This document shows, in pieces, positions 10,181 through 21,036 of a DNA stretch of 64,000 bases; position 1 is the first letter of the stretch, and every line of letters starts with the position of its first letter. The DNA comes from Tieghemostelium lacteum (lineage: Eukaryota > Evosea > Eumycetozoa > Dictyosteliales > Raperosteliaceae), in the NCBI GenBank assembly GCA_001606155.1, contig LODT01000013.1, positions 620,001-684,000 of the forward strand. The letters run 5' to 3'. The position numbers were made by a program, and so were the translations under genes. The notes beneath the pieces are model-generated. The model ran no database searches. It saw only the letters and a list, made by a program, of their open reading frames with translations, and was not told where the DNA came from.

Positions 10181-12418
10181 ATGTCTATAAATAATCCAAA
10201 TAATAACAATGAAAGTATTAAAAGTAATAACGAAATAACTGCAATGAAAATTGATTCAAGACAGATGGTTGAGATTCCTTCAACTGATATAACATTAAAT
10301 GAAAAAGTTGATGCATATAAAGAGGTAACTTTTAAAACAGTACCAAAGAGAAAGTTACCTTCTACTGTATACTATGGATTGGAGTATCCAGCTAAAGTAG
10401 TAAACAATGAAAAAGCGATAGATCTTCTAGGAGGTATATCAAAAATTACAAATACATTTAAAAACACACAAGATACATCTTATTTGCAATTAAAGTTTAG
10501 ACCTGACAATCCAGATTGTAAACCAACATTTGGTTCGAAATTTCCAACCTGTAATCTATTATTAAGAGTCCGGAAGTCACCAACACCAATATCTATTGAA
10601 GATAGTCCAAATATGTCATCTTCTCAACCCAACAAAACACATTCAAAAACCACACCACCACATTGCACTATAATAGCACTAGTACCATCTACTCTAAAAT
10701 TTGAAGGTCTATGTGATTTTCAGTACAATTTAAGACCACAAAAAGAAACAGAAGCTGAGATTGAAAAGAGTAAATCTAATAGATATTTCACCAGTAACGA
10801 ATCAATAGAAACCACAAGACATGAGGCACTACATATTCTACCACCTTTGTTCAGTAGAATTGATTTTCCTCAACATTACCTATTCAAACCCAACCCACAA
10901 TCTATTTTTGACCCAACATCACAAAAATTTGATTTAGGGGTGGGACTTAGAAATCCAGGTACAAACGATGAGGGTGTACACATTATCAAGCACAAGTATC
11001 TTGATGATGCACCAAAGGTTGCTAAACAACCTCCGCCTATAAAGATGCTAGATTCAACATTTAAAACAAACTATGAGATTCTCAAAGAAATGTTTGAAGC
11101 CAGACCTATTTGGACATTTAGTCCAATGTGTGACACACTCTCTAAAAGAGGTGGTAATGTAAATGGTGTTAAAAAGGCACTTAGATTTATAGCCTTTGTT
11201 GTCAATTCAGGTCCATGGAGAAAATGTTGGGTACGTTGTGGATATGATCCTAGATACGACCCAGATTCTAGAATCTATCAAGTTTGGGATTTTCGTATTG
11301 GTAATGATTTCAGAGAAGAGAAATACAAGGAGAAGAAAATTAAACAATTAGAAAGAGAAAACCAAATTGCAAAACAAAAACTTCAACAACAACAACAACA
11401 ACAACAACCTCAATTAACTCCTGCACTCAATAGTCCTAGTAAACCTCAAGCTATTACTAGTGGTAATAGTCTAAGTCAAAGTCAAAGTAATGATAATGCA
11501 TTAACAACTACAACTTCAACACAATTGGGTACAAGTACGGGTACTGGTGAAGGTAGTGGAGGAGAACTTGAGGTTTTAAATACTAGTCAGCAAATGATTA
11601 TTAAACCTACACAAACTAGTCAGGCACCTCCGTTACCATCTCTAGAAGACATACCTCATGATAAATCAGTTTATCAAAAACCAATTAGAAAGCATAAAAA
11701 GGTGATTAATACTTATGAGTTCCATAAAGAGTCGGTAAATGTTGATTCAACTAGTATACCAAAATATGTACCACCTTTTGACTACACACTCAAAGAATTA
11801 CCAAAATCTGAAAAAAATGTTTTATTTCAAGTGTGTGATATAGAGGATCCAAAATTCAAGGCATATTTTGCAAATATTCCTATTGCATCATTTTGTCATG
11901 ACAAAAATGGATGGTATGGTAAAGACACTTTTAGAAAAGCTACAGAGAGACTCAAAGCTAGAATTGGTGCAACTGATATTCAAATGAGATTTAAAATGAT
12001 CACTGAAAATGATGTGGTAGGTCCACAAGATGACTTTTCAGAATCTGAATTTGATAATGGTTTTGATATTGGTTTGGATGGAAAAGACATTGAACGTCTG
12101 AAACAAGATTTAGAAGTAGTAGAATCATTTGATAATAAGTTTACAAGTTATAAGATTTTTGGCGAAGGTGATGAAGATGATGATGAAGATGATGAAGATG
12201 ACGATGATGATCTAATGGGTATGAATATAGATATTCAAAAGAACAGTATCAACATTAGACCTAGTAATCAAAGTAAAACCCCAAAAGGAGAACAATCCCC
12301 TACCAAATCCAAATCATTTATAAGTACAGAAGAAATCAATGAAGGTGAATTCCAAAGAGAGGATGAATATGATGATGAAGATGAGGATGAAGAAGACGAC
12401 GATGAAGAGGATTACTAA
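10181..12418 (+). CDS. Transcription factor IIIC subunit, GTF3C5/tau95-like
   Basis: A single-exon gene for 745 residues. The signature is the conserved block at ~307-378, 'RPIWTFSPMC' followed by 'FVVNSGPWRKCWVRCGYDPR' and 'YQVWDFR', which is diagnostic of the tau95/GTF3C5 family that contacts the A box of tRNA promoters. The N-terminal third carries the expected beta-rich dimerisation module ('LQLKFRPDNP', 'LLLRVRK'). A Q-rich and Ser/Thr-rich insert interrupts residues ~395-480. The C-terminus has two Asp/Glu tracts, matching the acidic tail of the yeast protein. It acts in RNA polymerase III initiation at tRNA and 5S genes. Confidence 0.9.
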   Translation: MSINNPNNNNESIKSNNEITAMKIDSRQMVEIPSTDITLNEKVDAYKEVTFKTVPKRKLPSTVYYGLEYPAKVVNNEKAIDLLGGISKITNTFKNTQDTSYLQLKFRPDNPDCKPTFGSKFPTCNLLLRVRKSPTPISIEDSPNMSSSQPNKTHSKTTPPHCTIIALVPSTLKFEGLCDFQYNLRPQKETEAEIEKSKSNRYFTSNESIETTRHEALHILPPLFSRIDFPQHYLFKPNPQSIFDPTSQKFDLGVGLRNPGTNDEGVHIIKHKYLDDAPKVAKQPPPIKMLDSTFKTNYEILKEMFEARPIWTFSPMCDTLSKRGGNVNGVKKALRFIAFVVNSGPWRKCWVRCGYDPRYDPDSRIYQVWDFRIGNDFREEKYKEKKIKQLERENQIAKQKLQQQQQQQQPQLTPALNSPSKPQAITSGNSLSQSQSNDNALTTTTSTQLGTSTGTGEGSGGELEVLNTSQQMIIKPTQTSQAPPLPSLEDIPHDKSVYQKPIRKHKKVINTYEFHKESVNVDSTSIPKYVPPFDYTLKELPKSEKNVLFQVCDIEDPKFKAYFANIPIASFCHDKNGWYGKDTFRKATERLKARIGATDIQMRFKMITENDVVGPQDDFSESEFDNGFDIGLDGKDIERLKQDLEVVESFDNKFTSYKIFGEGDEDDDEDDEDDDDDLMGMNIDIQKNSINIRPSNQSKTPKGEQSPTKSKSFISTEEINEGEFQREDEYDDEDEDEEDDDEEDY

Positions 12419-12844
12419 AAATATCCTCAATACCAGCATTTATTTTATTGATATATACAATAAATAATATCAACCGCATTTCTTCATTGAATTAAAAAGA
12501 CTTCTAAAAATCGAATGAAAATTGCCTTTTTTATCCAAATTTTACAATTATTGTTTTAATTAATTGGTTGGTTTATTTGAAAGAAAAAAAAATATCTCAA
12601 AGTCTTTCTTCAGCCCTAACGACAAAATTTTTTTTTTAAATTTTAGATTTTTTAAAAATATAACAAAGTTTCAAAAAAATTTATAACAACCAAAAAAAGA
12701 GTGACATAGATAAAGGTATTATTATTAACAATTGAATTTTAAAATATATTCAGTAGTTCACTTATATTCGATCTGCTTTTAACTTGTAGTTGTTTGTATT
12801 TTTTTTAATTTTTTCAAATTAATTTCCTTGTGGTCCACCTTAGA

Positions 12845-12923
12845 GAAATTTGGAGGAATTTAGTTGTACTGTAGCGAAAGGGTTTAATTCTTTCATTTAA
12901 ATTGACACTTCCCACCAAATTTC
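12845..12923. other. Imperfect inverted repeat with internal hairpin (possible structured RNA)
   Basis: GAAATTTGGAGG at 12845-12856 pairs with CCACCAAATTTC at 12912-12923 at 11 of 12 positions. Within the loop, GAAAG and CTTTC (about 12876-12894) form a second stem, and just downstream ATTGG-AAG-CCAAT (12935-12947) is a perfect 5-bp hairpin. The pairing includes several G-C pairs in an otherwise AT-rich region. Function is unknown. Confidence 0.4.
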
Positions 12924-13003
12924 AATAGATTTAGATTGGAAGCCAATTGACATAATTACAGCAGTAGTACTAGTAGTAACACTAAATCTAGAACTACTTT
13001 TTA

Positions 13004-13024
13004 GGGTATGTGTGGGGTGGTGTT
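13004..13024 (+). promoter_or_regulatory. G-box-like element (GBF-type) upstream of RRM gene
   Basis: A G/T-only stretch around GTGTGGGGTGGTGT resembles the G-boxes bound by G-box binding factor (GBF), which drives cAMP-induced post-aggregative genes in Dictyostelium. It lies about 810 bp upstream of the RRM start codon. The assignment is by consensus only. Confidence 0.4.
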
Positions 13025-13086
13025 AATTATTATTGTTATCAACTCTATCATCTTTCAACCAATAGTGCTATATTTTATCTCTAGTA

Positions 13087-13108
13087 GTATGTGTAGTGTG
13101 TTGTGTAT
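13087..13108 (+). promoter_or_regulatory. Second G/T-rich box
   Basis: GTATGTGTAGTGTGTTGTGT repeats the GTATGTGT octamer of the box at 13006-13013, 81 bp further on. Paired G-boxes are a common arrangement in GBF-dependent promoters. Confidence 0.35.
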
Positions 13109-13834
13109 CTTCAAACATCAATATATCCTGTGTTAAAATATTTTATTTTATTTTTTTAAAGAGATGTATCTTTTTCCTTCTAAATTTATTTCAAAAAAAA
13201 TTATCATAAACCCACTTTTATATATCTTTTGCAATCGAATTGTATATCAAGAGAACACACCAACACATTAATTTAAAAAAAATCATATAATCAACAACTG
13301 TAAAAATTTAATATGTCTGCAAAAAAAAAAAAAATATTGATCATAATTCATTTAAACACACACACTTTTTTAAAATAATATTTATATTTGCACATTTATA
13401 GTGCTTGTTTTATTTACCGGTTAAAAAAAAACAAATTTATTATTCTCTCTATACTATTGTGTAAAAATTTCAAATATTAAATATATTTTCCTTTTTTTTA
13501 AAAAATATATTTATAATTTAAATTATACACAAACTAAAAAAAAATAATAAGTATTGTTAGTATTATTTTTAAATTTTTGATCACAGTTGTTTTGTACTCC
13601 ACTTTTTTTTTTTGATCAAATCCAAACAAACCCATACAATCTATAGATTTATTTGGGTTTTTTTAAAAATTGCAAATTTTATTTTGATTTTTTTATTTTA
13701 GAAATTAACAAATTTGTTTTTAAATAGAACTAAACTATATCTAGATAGAGATTTTATAAAGGACAAAGTAAAAATAGCAAACTATCATTTAGGCACATAT
13801 ATAGAAATTTAAACTCTAGAGATAATATTCATAT

Positions 13835-13999
13835 ATGATGTCATATTCCTTACAGGAAAGGAGCCATTTGATAAATGGTAATCCAACAAATTCAAATGGT
13901 TTCACCAATTGGAATACTGGAAACCTAAATTTATCTAATAATAGTATGAGTTATATCACCTCTCCATTAATGAATGGTAATAGTGGAATTGGTAATATG

Positions 14000-14043
<44 letters not shown>

Positions 14044-16654
14044 GCCACAAACACAACAACAACAAAATAGATATATGAATGTAAATAATCAAAATAATAA
14101 TGTTAATAATTCCATAATGGGATTAAGTTCAATTGATAATCTCGATTATCGAAATAAGGTGATTGGTAGTTTACCACCACAACAATCTGTACAACAAGTA
14201 ATTTCACACCAAAAACTTTTACAGCAACAACAACAAATTTATTTACAAAAACAAAAACAATATATATTACAACAACAACAACAACAGCAACAACAACAAC
14301 AACAACAACACTATAACCAACCAGATATAATATCTAATCAAACTCAGGCATTAGATAGCTATGATGAGTTGATTGGTAGATTTAAAACACTGAACTCACT
14401 AGACAGCAATAATAGTAATAATAGTAATAGTAGTAATATAAATAGTAATTTAAATTTTCAACAACAACAACAGGTATTATTATCCAATGGTAATATAGTA
14501 AATAGTAATGGTGGTATTAATACACAACAACAACAATCAAAATTATATAATAGTAATAGTTTAATAAATAACAATAGTAATAATAATAGTTTTGTAAATA
14601 ATAGTAATAGTAGCACAAATTTAATAAATGGCAGTACAAATATATATCACCATCACCATCACCATATAGACCAAAATAGTAGTAATAATAGTATAAATAA
14701 TAGTATTTTAAATAGCAACAGTAGTAGCAATACTAGTGGTAATATGTCAGCTCCTAATCAGTCACCAAGTTTAGGACTAAGACCAATATCACCTTCTAAT
14801 ATGCTATTCAGCATGAATGGTACTCCTAATCTGGTTGGAAATGGAGGTGCCAATTTAATAAATAATAGTAATAGTAATAATAGTATTGTAGGTAACAACT
14901 CTGATTTTATGAATTCATTTGACTTTGGTATACCAAATTTTCAACCTCAGTTTTTTAATCCAATGTCAATGAATCAACAACTGCATCAACAGCAACAACA
15001 ACAGCAGCAGCAACAGATGAATGTACAACAATCCCCACAACAACATCCCCAACAATTAAATCTCCCACATTCACCTCAAATACTACAAAACAGTATGTTA
15101 TCAATGCAACAACAGTCACCTCAAATTAGACATCCATCATTGATACTACAAAATCAGAATAATAATATGTTACCTGAACCAATGTCATTATCATCTTCAA
15201 ATACTAAACTACCAACTAGCAATATCCCCTCCTACCAAACAATGTCATTGAATAATAGTGGTATGAATATAAATAATAACAGTAACAATATTATTCAACA
15301 ACAACAACAAAATATAAATAATAGTAATAATAGACAACCATCTCCTCAACAGTTATCTCAAAATTCAATTATGAGCAATGTTGAGCAACAACAGGTACAA
15401 GTCAATACACAACAAGTATCAAGTGGACACTCACCTCAACAGTCACCAGTATTAAATAATAATAATAATTTAAATAGCAGTAAAAGTAATGTAGTTGCTA
15501 CTACAGCTGTTGCAGCTACAACTCAAGCTGCTAGTTCTGTTGGCGTACAATCTACAAGTCAACAGATATCCTCTACTGCTACTATTAATTCAACTAATAC
15601 ACCAAATGTACAACAACAACAACCTACTACTGGCGTGACTGCAACTATATCCACTACAGAATACTCTAATAATCTATTAGATGAAGCTAATTTCCCAACA
15701 TTGAACAACTCAAAAGATATTAGAAAGAGTCAATCTAATTCACCACAAGTTCAATCTATGGGTATTGTCAGTAGCTCTGTTGACAAGGATACTAAGAAAG
15801 ATGATAAAAATCTAAAGAAAAAGAAACCATTGGATTCAAGTCAAAATGGGTTAAATAGTAACAACAACAATAACAACAACAATAATAATAGTAATAATAA
15901 TATTAGTAATTCAGTAAATAACAAGGACAATTCATCTGGTAACTCATTAAATCTAAGTGGTGGCGAAGGTCACAGATCAGAATTGAGTTCTTCAATCGAG
16001 GGTACCAAAATTAAATTGTCATGGTTTGAATTCCAGACTCTATCCAATAGTGGCAGTGAAGCAGAGTCTGAGGAACCAAGTAGAATACTTTGGGTTGGTA
16101 ATATTGGAATGGATGTGACTGAAGAAGATTTGAAATCAGAGTTTTCAGGCTATGGTGAATTGGAATCTGTTAGAATTCTTCACGATCGTTATTGTGCATT
16201 TGTCAACTTTAAGGACACTAATAATGCAATTGTTGCAAAGAAACAAATGCACAATCAAGTTTTGGGATCACAATACATTGTTGTTAACTTCCGTCATCCT
16301 AAACAAACTGATGATATGGTAACTTCTAGTGTACCCATTACCACACCAGAGACATTAAACAGTCTATCCAGAGCCATCTATATTGGAAATGTTTCTGAAA
16401 ATCTACCAGAGAAAGAAATTAGAAAAGAATGTGAAAAGTATGGTGAAATTGAAAGTATACGTATTCTACGTAAGAAGGCTTGTGCATTTGTTAACTTTAT
16501 GAATATTCCAAATGCCACTTCTGCTCTCCAGGCTTTGAATGGTAAAAAACTTGGTGACACCATTGTCAGAGTAAATTATGGAAAGGTAGGTTACAATACA
16601 ACAACAGCCAAATCTACAAACAATCAAAAATCAAAACATAAATCCAACAACTAA
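13835..16654 (+). CDS. Q/N-rich RNA-binding protein with two C-terminal RRMs
   Basis: A single-exon gene for 939 residues. Residues 1-740 are a prion-like, low-complexity region with long Gln, Asn and Ser/Asn runs and a His run near 270. Two RNA recognition motifs follow. RRM1 (~749-822) has 'ILWVGNI' as RNP2 and 'RYCAFVNF' as RNP1. RRM2 (~845-920) has 'AIYIGNV' and 'KACAFVNF'. In both, the RNP1 keeps two aromatic residues for RNA stacking. The arrangement is reminiscent of fungal Nrd1/Msa1 differentiation regulators, but that is not a firm orthology. A role in mRNA regulation, perhaps in condensates, is inferred. The long upstream region suggests complex developmental regulation. Confidence 0.85.
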
Positions 16655-17137
16655 TCCATAATTATATCTATTATCTCTTATACCTATTCCATAGCCTCAA
16701 CCACCAGTTAATGAGAAATCAAATTATAAAAACCAAAATAATTAATTTTAGATCATCATTATCATCAACATAACATCATTTAACATTTCAATCTAAAATC
16801 ACATTTTTTTCAAATTTACAATCCATTATCTAAATCCAAAAAAAACTACTATTACACCAAACTATATGCTACTATTCAAATTTATCAACCATTCAACTCA
16901 ATCAAAAAACTACATATCAATGTTTAATTTTCTTTAACTTTATTAAATAAAAAACAGTCCAATTATCTATTATAAAAAACAAAATTTTTAATATTTAATA
17001 TTTATATATAAAAACATTAGTGAATAGAGTATTAATTATATTTAAATTTCAATACATACCTTGTCTATATTTCCAAGATCTTAGACTTCATAATATTTAA
17101 ATTCTATTACAAATTATATTTATTTACAATTTTTTTT
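16655..17137. other. Convergent 3' intergenic region
   Basis: AT-rich spacer between the converging RRM and GH5 genes. It holds A/T runs consistent with two 3' untranslated regions; no gene or repeat was seen. Confidence 0.6.
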
Positions 17138-18988
17138 TTATGCATTTTCAAGTTGAGTTGGAATAATAGATACAACTTTATATAGAGATGTATCTTTATC
17201 ATATGAAACTTTAGTTGGATGATTTACAAGTCTAGTTAGAAGTTCTAGTTTTTCATTATTAGGAGATGTCCAGTCATCTCTAAGGATACCACCAGTATCG
17301 CCAGAATTTGGATTCAATGCCCAAAATATATTATCTGTACAACCTTTTGATATCAAATAGGAAACAAATGAATCCATCCACTGTTTATCAAGGATATCAT
17401 CATATTTACCACCCCACTCAGATACTACCATTGCCCTTCTAGTGTTAACAGGAAGATCTCCAAAATTCATGTCCCAATGAGGTGGTAGGTTATGTGGGAA
17501 ATTGTCATTTCTAAAGTGGGAATGATCCATTACCGATGGTCCATAGCAATGTGGAGAATATACAAACTTGTCATCCATTGGTAAAGAGATTGCTGATGTA
17601 CCGTTACGACCCTCACTCTCAAATGATTCACCCCAACAACATGCCATTTCAGAGTTCTTTTGTGAACTTACACCTTGAGCTAATATCAACCATCTACTAC
17701 CACCATTATTTTGAATATAAGTTCCTATTCTATTGATTGCCTGATCCCAGTCAGTTGCAAGATTTCCAGTGCTCCATGTAGCTGCAAATGGTTCATTTTT
17801 TAAATCAACACCCAAGACATTCCATGTATTTCCATAACGAAGTATTAGGATATTCCATACCTTTAGAGTATCCTGCTCTGAATATTTACTATTGTACCAC
17901 AGACCGTCATTTAATCTATTATTAGGACCAAATGAGTGTAGATCTAGTAAGATAAAGATACCTTTTTCACTACATGCCTCAATGATGATATCTAATACAG
18001 ATAGGGCTCTTTGACCAAAGAATTCAGTGTTCATACTTGATGAAATGGTAATTGAAGTTGGGAAAGGATCTTTAAGAACCATCTCCAAACTGAATGGAAT
18101 TCTAACGAGATTAAAGTTATTCTCGGCCAGGAAGTTAATATATTCTCTAAAATCTCTCTTCCAAAGACCATGAACAACAAAAGTTTCAGTTTCACAACCA
18201 AACCAATTGATACCTTTAATCTTTAATGGAAGATCATTTATCCACAAACCACCATCTTTTGAGGATATATAGATATCCTGATACTCTGATGTATTTACTT
18301 TTAATTTACCTGACTTCTTCAAGTGACCTTGACTGGTATTTAGAGCACTGAATGATCTAAGAACTGATTTAGTATTGGATCTGTTCGAAGTACTCAATGA
18401 AACAGGACTCATTTGAAGAGCTTTCATGGTTGGTGAGTCCATTTTGCCATTATTACTAGGTGAAGTTGATACATTATTTACAGGTTGTGTTGGTGGAAGA
18501 GGATTCATTTTCATATACCTCTCTTTTTGTAACCGTTTATATTCTGACATTTGATCATCAAATGATGGCGATTCTGGTTTTTGACTTGAAGATGAATCAC
18601 CAGACTCTGAATTCCTTTGCTGTTTAGGTGAAGGACATTTAGGTAAAGGTTTTTCTAACTGTTGTGATTTTGATAAATTTGCAGATTTTATTGGAGGAGA
18701 TATATTTTGATTCTCTTGATCTTGTTGATGTATTTGTATTGTATTATTTGGGGGATTGGGGAAAGCTTTAATTGTATTTCTATTTTTTTGATCTTTTTTA
18801 CTTGAAAAAACACTAAATCTATTAGATTTCTTTGAATTCAAGCTTTGATCAACTTCAATATTATAGTTATTAACCATAAATGCTTTGTTGTGTCCATTTT
18901 GATCAAATTCTTTTTGTTGTTTTTTCCTAATGTTCTTTAACTTTTTTCTTCTTATATAATATTTAAATTTACTGATAATATTGGTCAT
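17138..18988 (-). CDS. Glycoside hydrolase family 5 (cellulase-like), no signal peptide
   Basis: 616 residues from the ATG at 18988; the frame upstream is open but lacks an ATG. Residues ~1-240 are disordered: a Lys/Arg-rich beginning, then Ser/Pro/Gln/Asn-rich sequence. The catalytic domain (~246-600) has 'GINWFGCET', 'NLVRIPFS', 'ILLDLHSFG', the acid/base glutamate in 'DLKNEPFAATWS' (~400), 'YSPHCYGP', and the nucleophile glutamate in 'VVSEWGG' (~520), so both catalytic residues are present. The family hydrolyses beta-1,4-glucans, and dictyostelids make cellulose in stalk and spore walls. Oddly there is no signal peptide and the N-terminus is strongly basic, so it may be cytosolic, unconventionally released or inner-membrane associated. 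Confidence 0.88.
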   Translation of the reverse strand: MTNIISKFKYYIRRKKLKNIRKKQQKEFDQNGHNKAFMVNNYNIEVDQSLNSKKSNRFSVFSSKKDQKNRNTIKAFPNPPNNTIQIHQQDQENQNISPPIKSANLSKSQQLEKPLPKCPSPKQQRNSESGDSSSSQKPESPSFDDQMSEYKRLQKERYMKMNPLPPTQPVNNVSTSPSNNGKMDSPTMKALQMSPVSLSTSNRSNTKSVLRSFSALNTSQGHLKKSGKLKVNTSEYQDIYISSKDGGLWINDLPLKIKGINWFGCETETFVVHGLWKRDFREYINFLAENNFNLVRIPFSLEMVLKDPFPTSITISSSMNTEFFGQRALSVLDIIIEACSEKGIFILLDLHSFGPNNRLNDGLWYNSKYSEQDTLKVWNILILRYGNTWNVLGVDLKNEPFAATWSTGNLATDWDQAINRIGTYIQNNGGSRWLILAQGVSSQKNSEMACCWGESFESEGRNGTSAISLPMDDKFVYSPHCYGPSVMDHSHFRNDNFPHNLPPHWDMNFGDLPVNTRRAMVVSEWGGKYDDILDKQWMDSFVSYLISKGCTDNIFWALNPNSGDTGGILRDDWTSPNNEKLELLTRLVNHPTKVSYDKDTSLYKVVSIIPTQLENA

Positions 18989-19637
18989 TGGTGAATTTAA
19001 GTGAATGAAATTAATGAAAATAATCAAAATCAAACCTCAAAAGCTATAATTGTTTTAAAATAATAACAAATTATAATAATAATATTTGATTTAAAATTTC
19101 TATCTCCCTCTTTCCTATTCTAAAATTAATATAAAAAAAAAACAATTAAATAATTTGTTTATTTGTGTGTTATGAATATAGTGGTGATTTGGAAAAATTA
19201 ACAATGCAAAGGCACACTTAATAATATTATTCAATTTTTAATAATCAAATTTCAGATCTATTTTGATATCGGTAAGCAATCAATGATAAATTTTATTTAA
19301 AATTCACCATCAATTTTTCAAATCAAATTTAATTAATTATATATTTAAAAATTAATTGGTTATTAGAAGAATATCGAAATACTAAATTCTTTTAAATATT
19401 GGTTTGATAAGAATCTAAATATCTGTTCAAATAATATTTTAACCAATATTTTTTTATTATTATCAATTAACACACTACGACTAAATGTATAATACTTAGA
19501 AAGTGTGTTTGATGGTATAGAAAATAGAAAAGTACAGATAAATCAAGTAATAAATATTATAATATTTACAAGTGTATTTGGAAATATATATATATTTACT
19601 ATTAATTATGCATTCTTTTATTATATTTATCGCCAAA
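18989..19637. other. Intergenic region upstream of the GH5 gene
   Basis: AT-rich spacer holding the GH5 promoter and the 3' end of the CDV3-like gene. AAATATTGGTT (19394-19404) and AACCAATATTT (19441-19451) form a perfect 11-bp inverted repeat with a 36-bp spacer. No gene seen. Confidence 0.55.
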
Positions 19638-20376
19638 TTATTTCTTTTTAGGTTTAGATTTTGAGTCATCTTCTGTGATACCTAATTGTGCCATCAAAGA
19701 TTCTGCTTCAAGTTCTTGCTTTGTCTTCTTTTTAGCTTTTGGTTTTTGTTTTTGTGCTACTTTTTTACTCTTGGATGAAGTACTGCTATTGTTTGTGTCT
19801 TCTTGTTCTTCTTCTTCCTCAATTACTTTATCTCCATATGATTGTGATTCATCAACAGTTTGTTTATGTTTATCATCTTTCTTATCATCCCTATTTAATA
19901 ATCCAAACAATTAATTAATCGTTAATATCTGGTTGGTATATAGTCTATATTTGTTAAAACCTGATGTTACTTTTTAGCTTTAGATTGTTCTTGATTCTCT
20001 TTATGTTGAGCTTTATCAGCCCATTTCATTGTTGGTAAAACAATTTGTTCTGTCTTTTCTTTTTCTTTTTCTTTATCTGCATTAGTTTCCCTGTTGTTTT
20101 CAAATTAGAAATTAATATCTATGTCAACCTGTTTCCTCATATTGATTGATTCTCAATCTGATTATTCACTAATTTCTCATACTTTTGTTTATTGATTGCT
20201 GATAGATCTACAACTGTTTTTTGTTTGGTTGGCTGCAAATTTGGTGATTCTTTACTGTCTACTACTGTGGCAACTGGTTTCTCAACAACAACAATAGCAG
20301 GTTTAACTGGAGCAACCTTCTTTGCTTTAGTCTTTGAACTGTCTTTTTTGGCAAAAAAATCATTTAAATCATCCAT
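19638..20376 (-). CDS. CDV3-like small charged protein (three exons)
   Basis: Exons 20376-20183, 20090-19971 and 19890-19638 join in frame (introns GTATGA to CAACAG and GTAACA to AATAG) to give 188 residues. The start 'MDDLNDFFAKKDSSKTKAKK' resembles the N-terminus of animal CDV3 (SLDNFFAKRDKKKK), and a single conserved-looking Trp sits in 'LPTMKWADKA', as CDV3 has isolated Trp motifs. The rest is Lys/Glu rich and disordered, ending in a basic tail after 'LMAQLGITEDD'. CDV3 function is not well established. The similarity rests mostly on the first 20 residues, so the family call is tentative; the gene itself is convincing because all three exons keep frame. Confidence 0.6.
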
Positions 20377-20670
20377 TGTTTATATATCTGTATAATTCTG
20401 CAGGTTTATCAAATAAAATGAAAAAAATAAAAAAAAAATTTTAAGTTTGTAGATTATTGAAGTGGTGATTGTAAGATCTCAGGCGAACATAAAATAAATA
20501 TTGACTTATTATTATATATATCACAATTCTCATATCAATGAGAATGGTTTATAGTTTTATACATAGTTGATATTTATTTTTGGTGATGTTTGTGTGTGAT
20601 ATCATTTAAATGGTGTATGTCTACCTTTCTAAAAATAAACTAGATTATCTTATACAAGTTTTTAATGAGA
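20377..20670. other. Intergenic region with a perfect 8-bp palindrome
   Basis: Spacer between csn9 and the CDV3-like gene. ATTCTCAT-ATCA-ATGAGAAT at 20526-20545 is a perfect inverted repeat with 8-bp arms. It could be a binding site or hairpin in the csn9 3' region or the CDV3-like promoter. Confidence 0.5.
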
Positions 20671-21036
20671 TTATTTCTTTTTGATATTGCTATTGTTATT
20701 ATTATTGTTGTTATTGTTCAATTGATTTACAGGGACACCATTAAATGTATTATTGCTATTTGATTCATCATCCTCTTCATCAAAATCATCGTCAAAATCT
20801 ATAGATTTAGAGTTATAAATATATGTTAATATAAGATCTAATAAAACTATAGGAGTTTTTTTGAACTGTTGTGTCACTCCTCTCCCTTAGTATTGATAAT
20901 TACTATTAAAGAAATCAGTGTGAACAATAATCTTATTCTGATCAGTCAAACTGTCAACCATTTGATCTTCATCAAAATCATCAAATTGATCCTCATAGGC
21001 ATCAAAGTGATTTCTCATTCCTTTCATAAAGTTCAT
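20671..21036 (-). CDS. csn9: COP9 signalosome subunit 9 (CSNAP/acidic subunit), two exons
   Basis: Exon 1 is 21036-20904 and exon 2 is 20798-20671, joined over a 105-nt intron (GTAATT to CTATAG) to give 86 residues. The joined core 'VHTDFFNNFDDDFDEEDD' aligns without gap to the C-terminus of human COPS9 (V-H-A-D-F-F-N-D-F-E-D-L-F-D-D-D-D), including the Phe pair and acidic residues that bind the CSN core. The N-terminal half is also acidic (DAYEDQFDDFDED). An Asn run and a K-K-K end extend the protein beyond the human length of 57. The exon 2 frame is open well into the intron, which hides the true structure from simple ORF calling. The protein tunes CSN deneddylase activity on cullins. Confidence 0.78.

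Larger units (their letters stand above)
12419..13834. other. 1.4-kb gene-free region upstream of the RRM gene
   Basis: This is the longest gene-free stretch in the window. The ends are A/T homopolymer-rich. The part at about 12835-13110 is markedly richer in G and C and carries inverted repeats and two G/T-rich boxes, listed separately. No reading frame of interest was seen. It most likely holds the promoter and long 5' leader of the RRM gene, and possibly an unannotated RNA. Confidence 0.6.

Noticed and set aside
14000-14320. CAA tandem repeats as a CRISPR-like or satellite array
   Set aside because: Plain trinucleotide runs encoding glutamine, without spacers.
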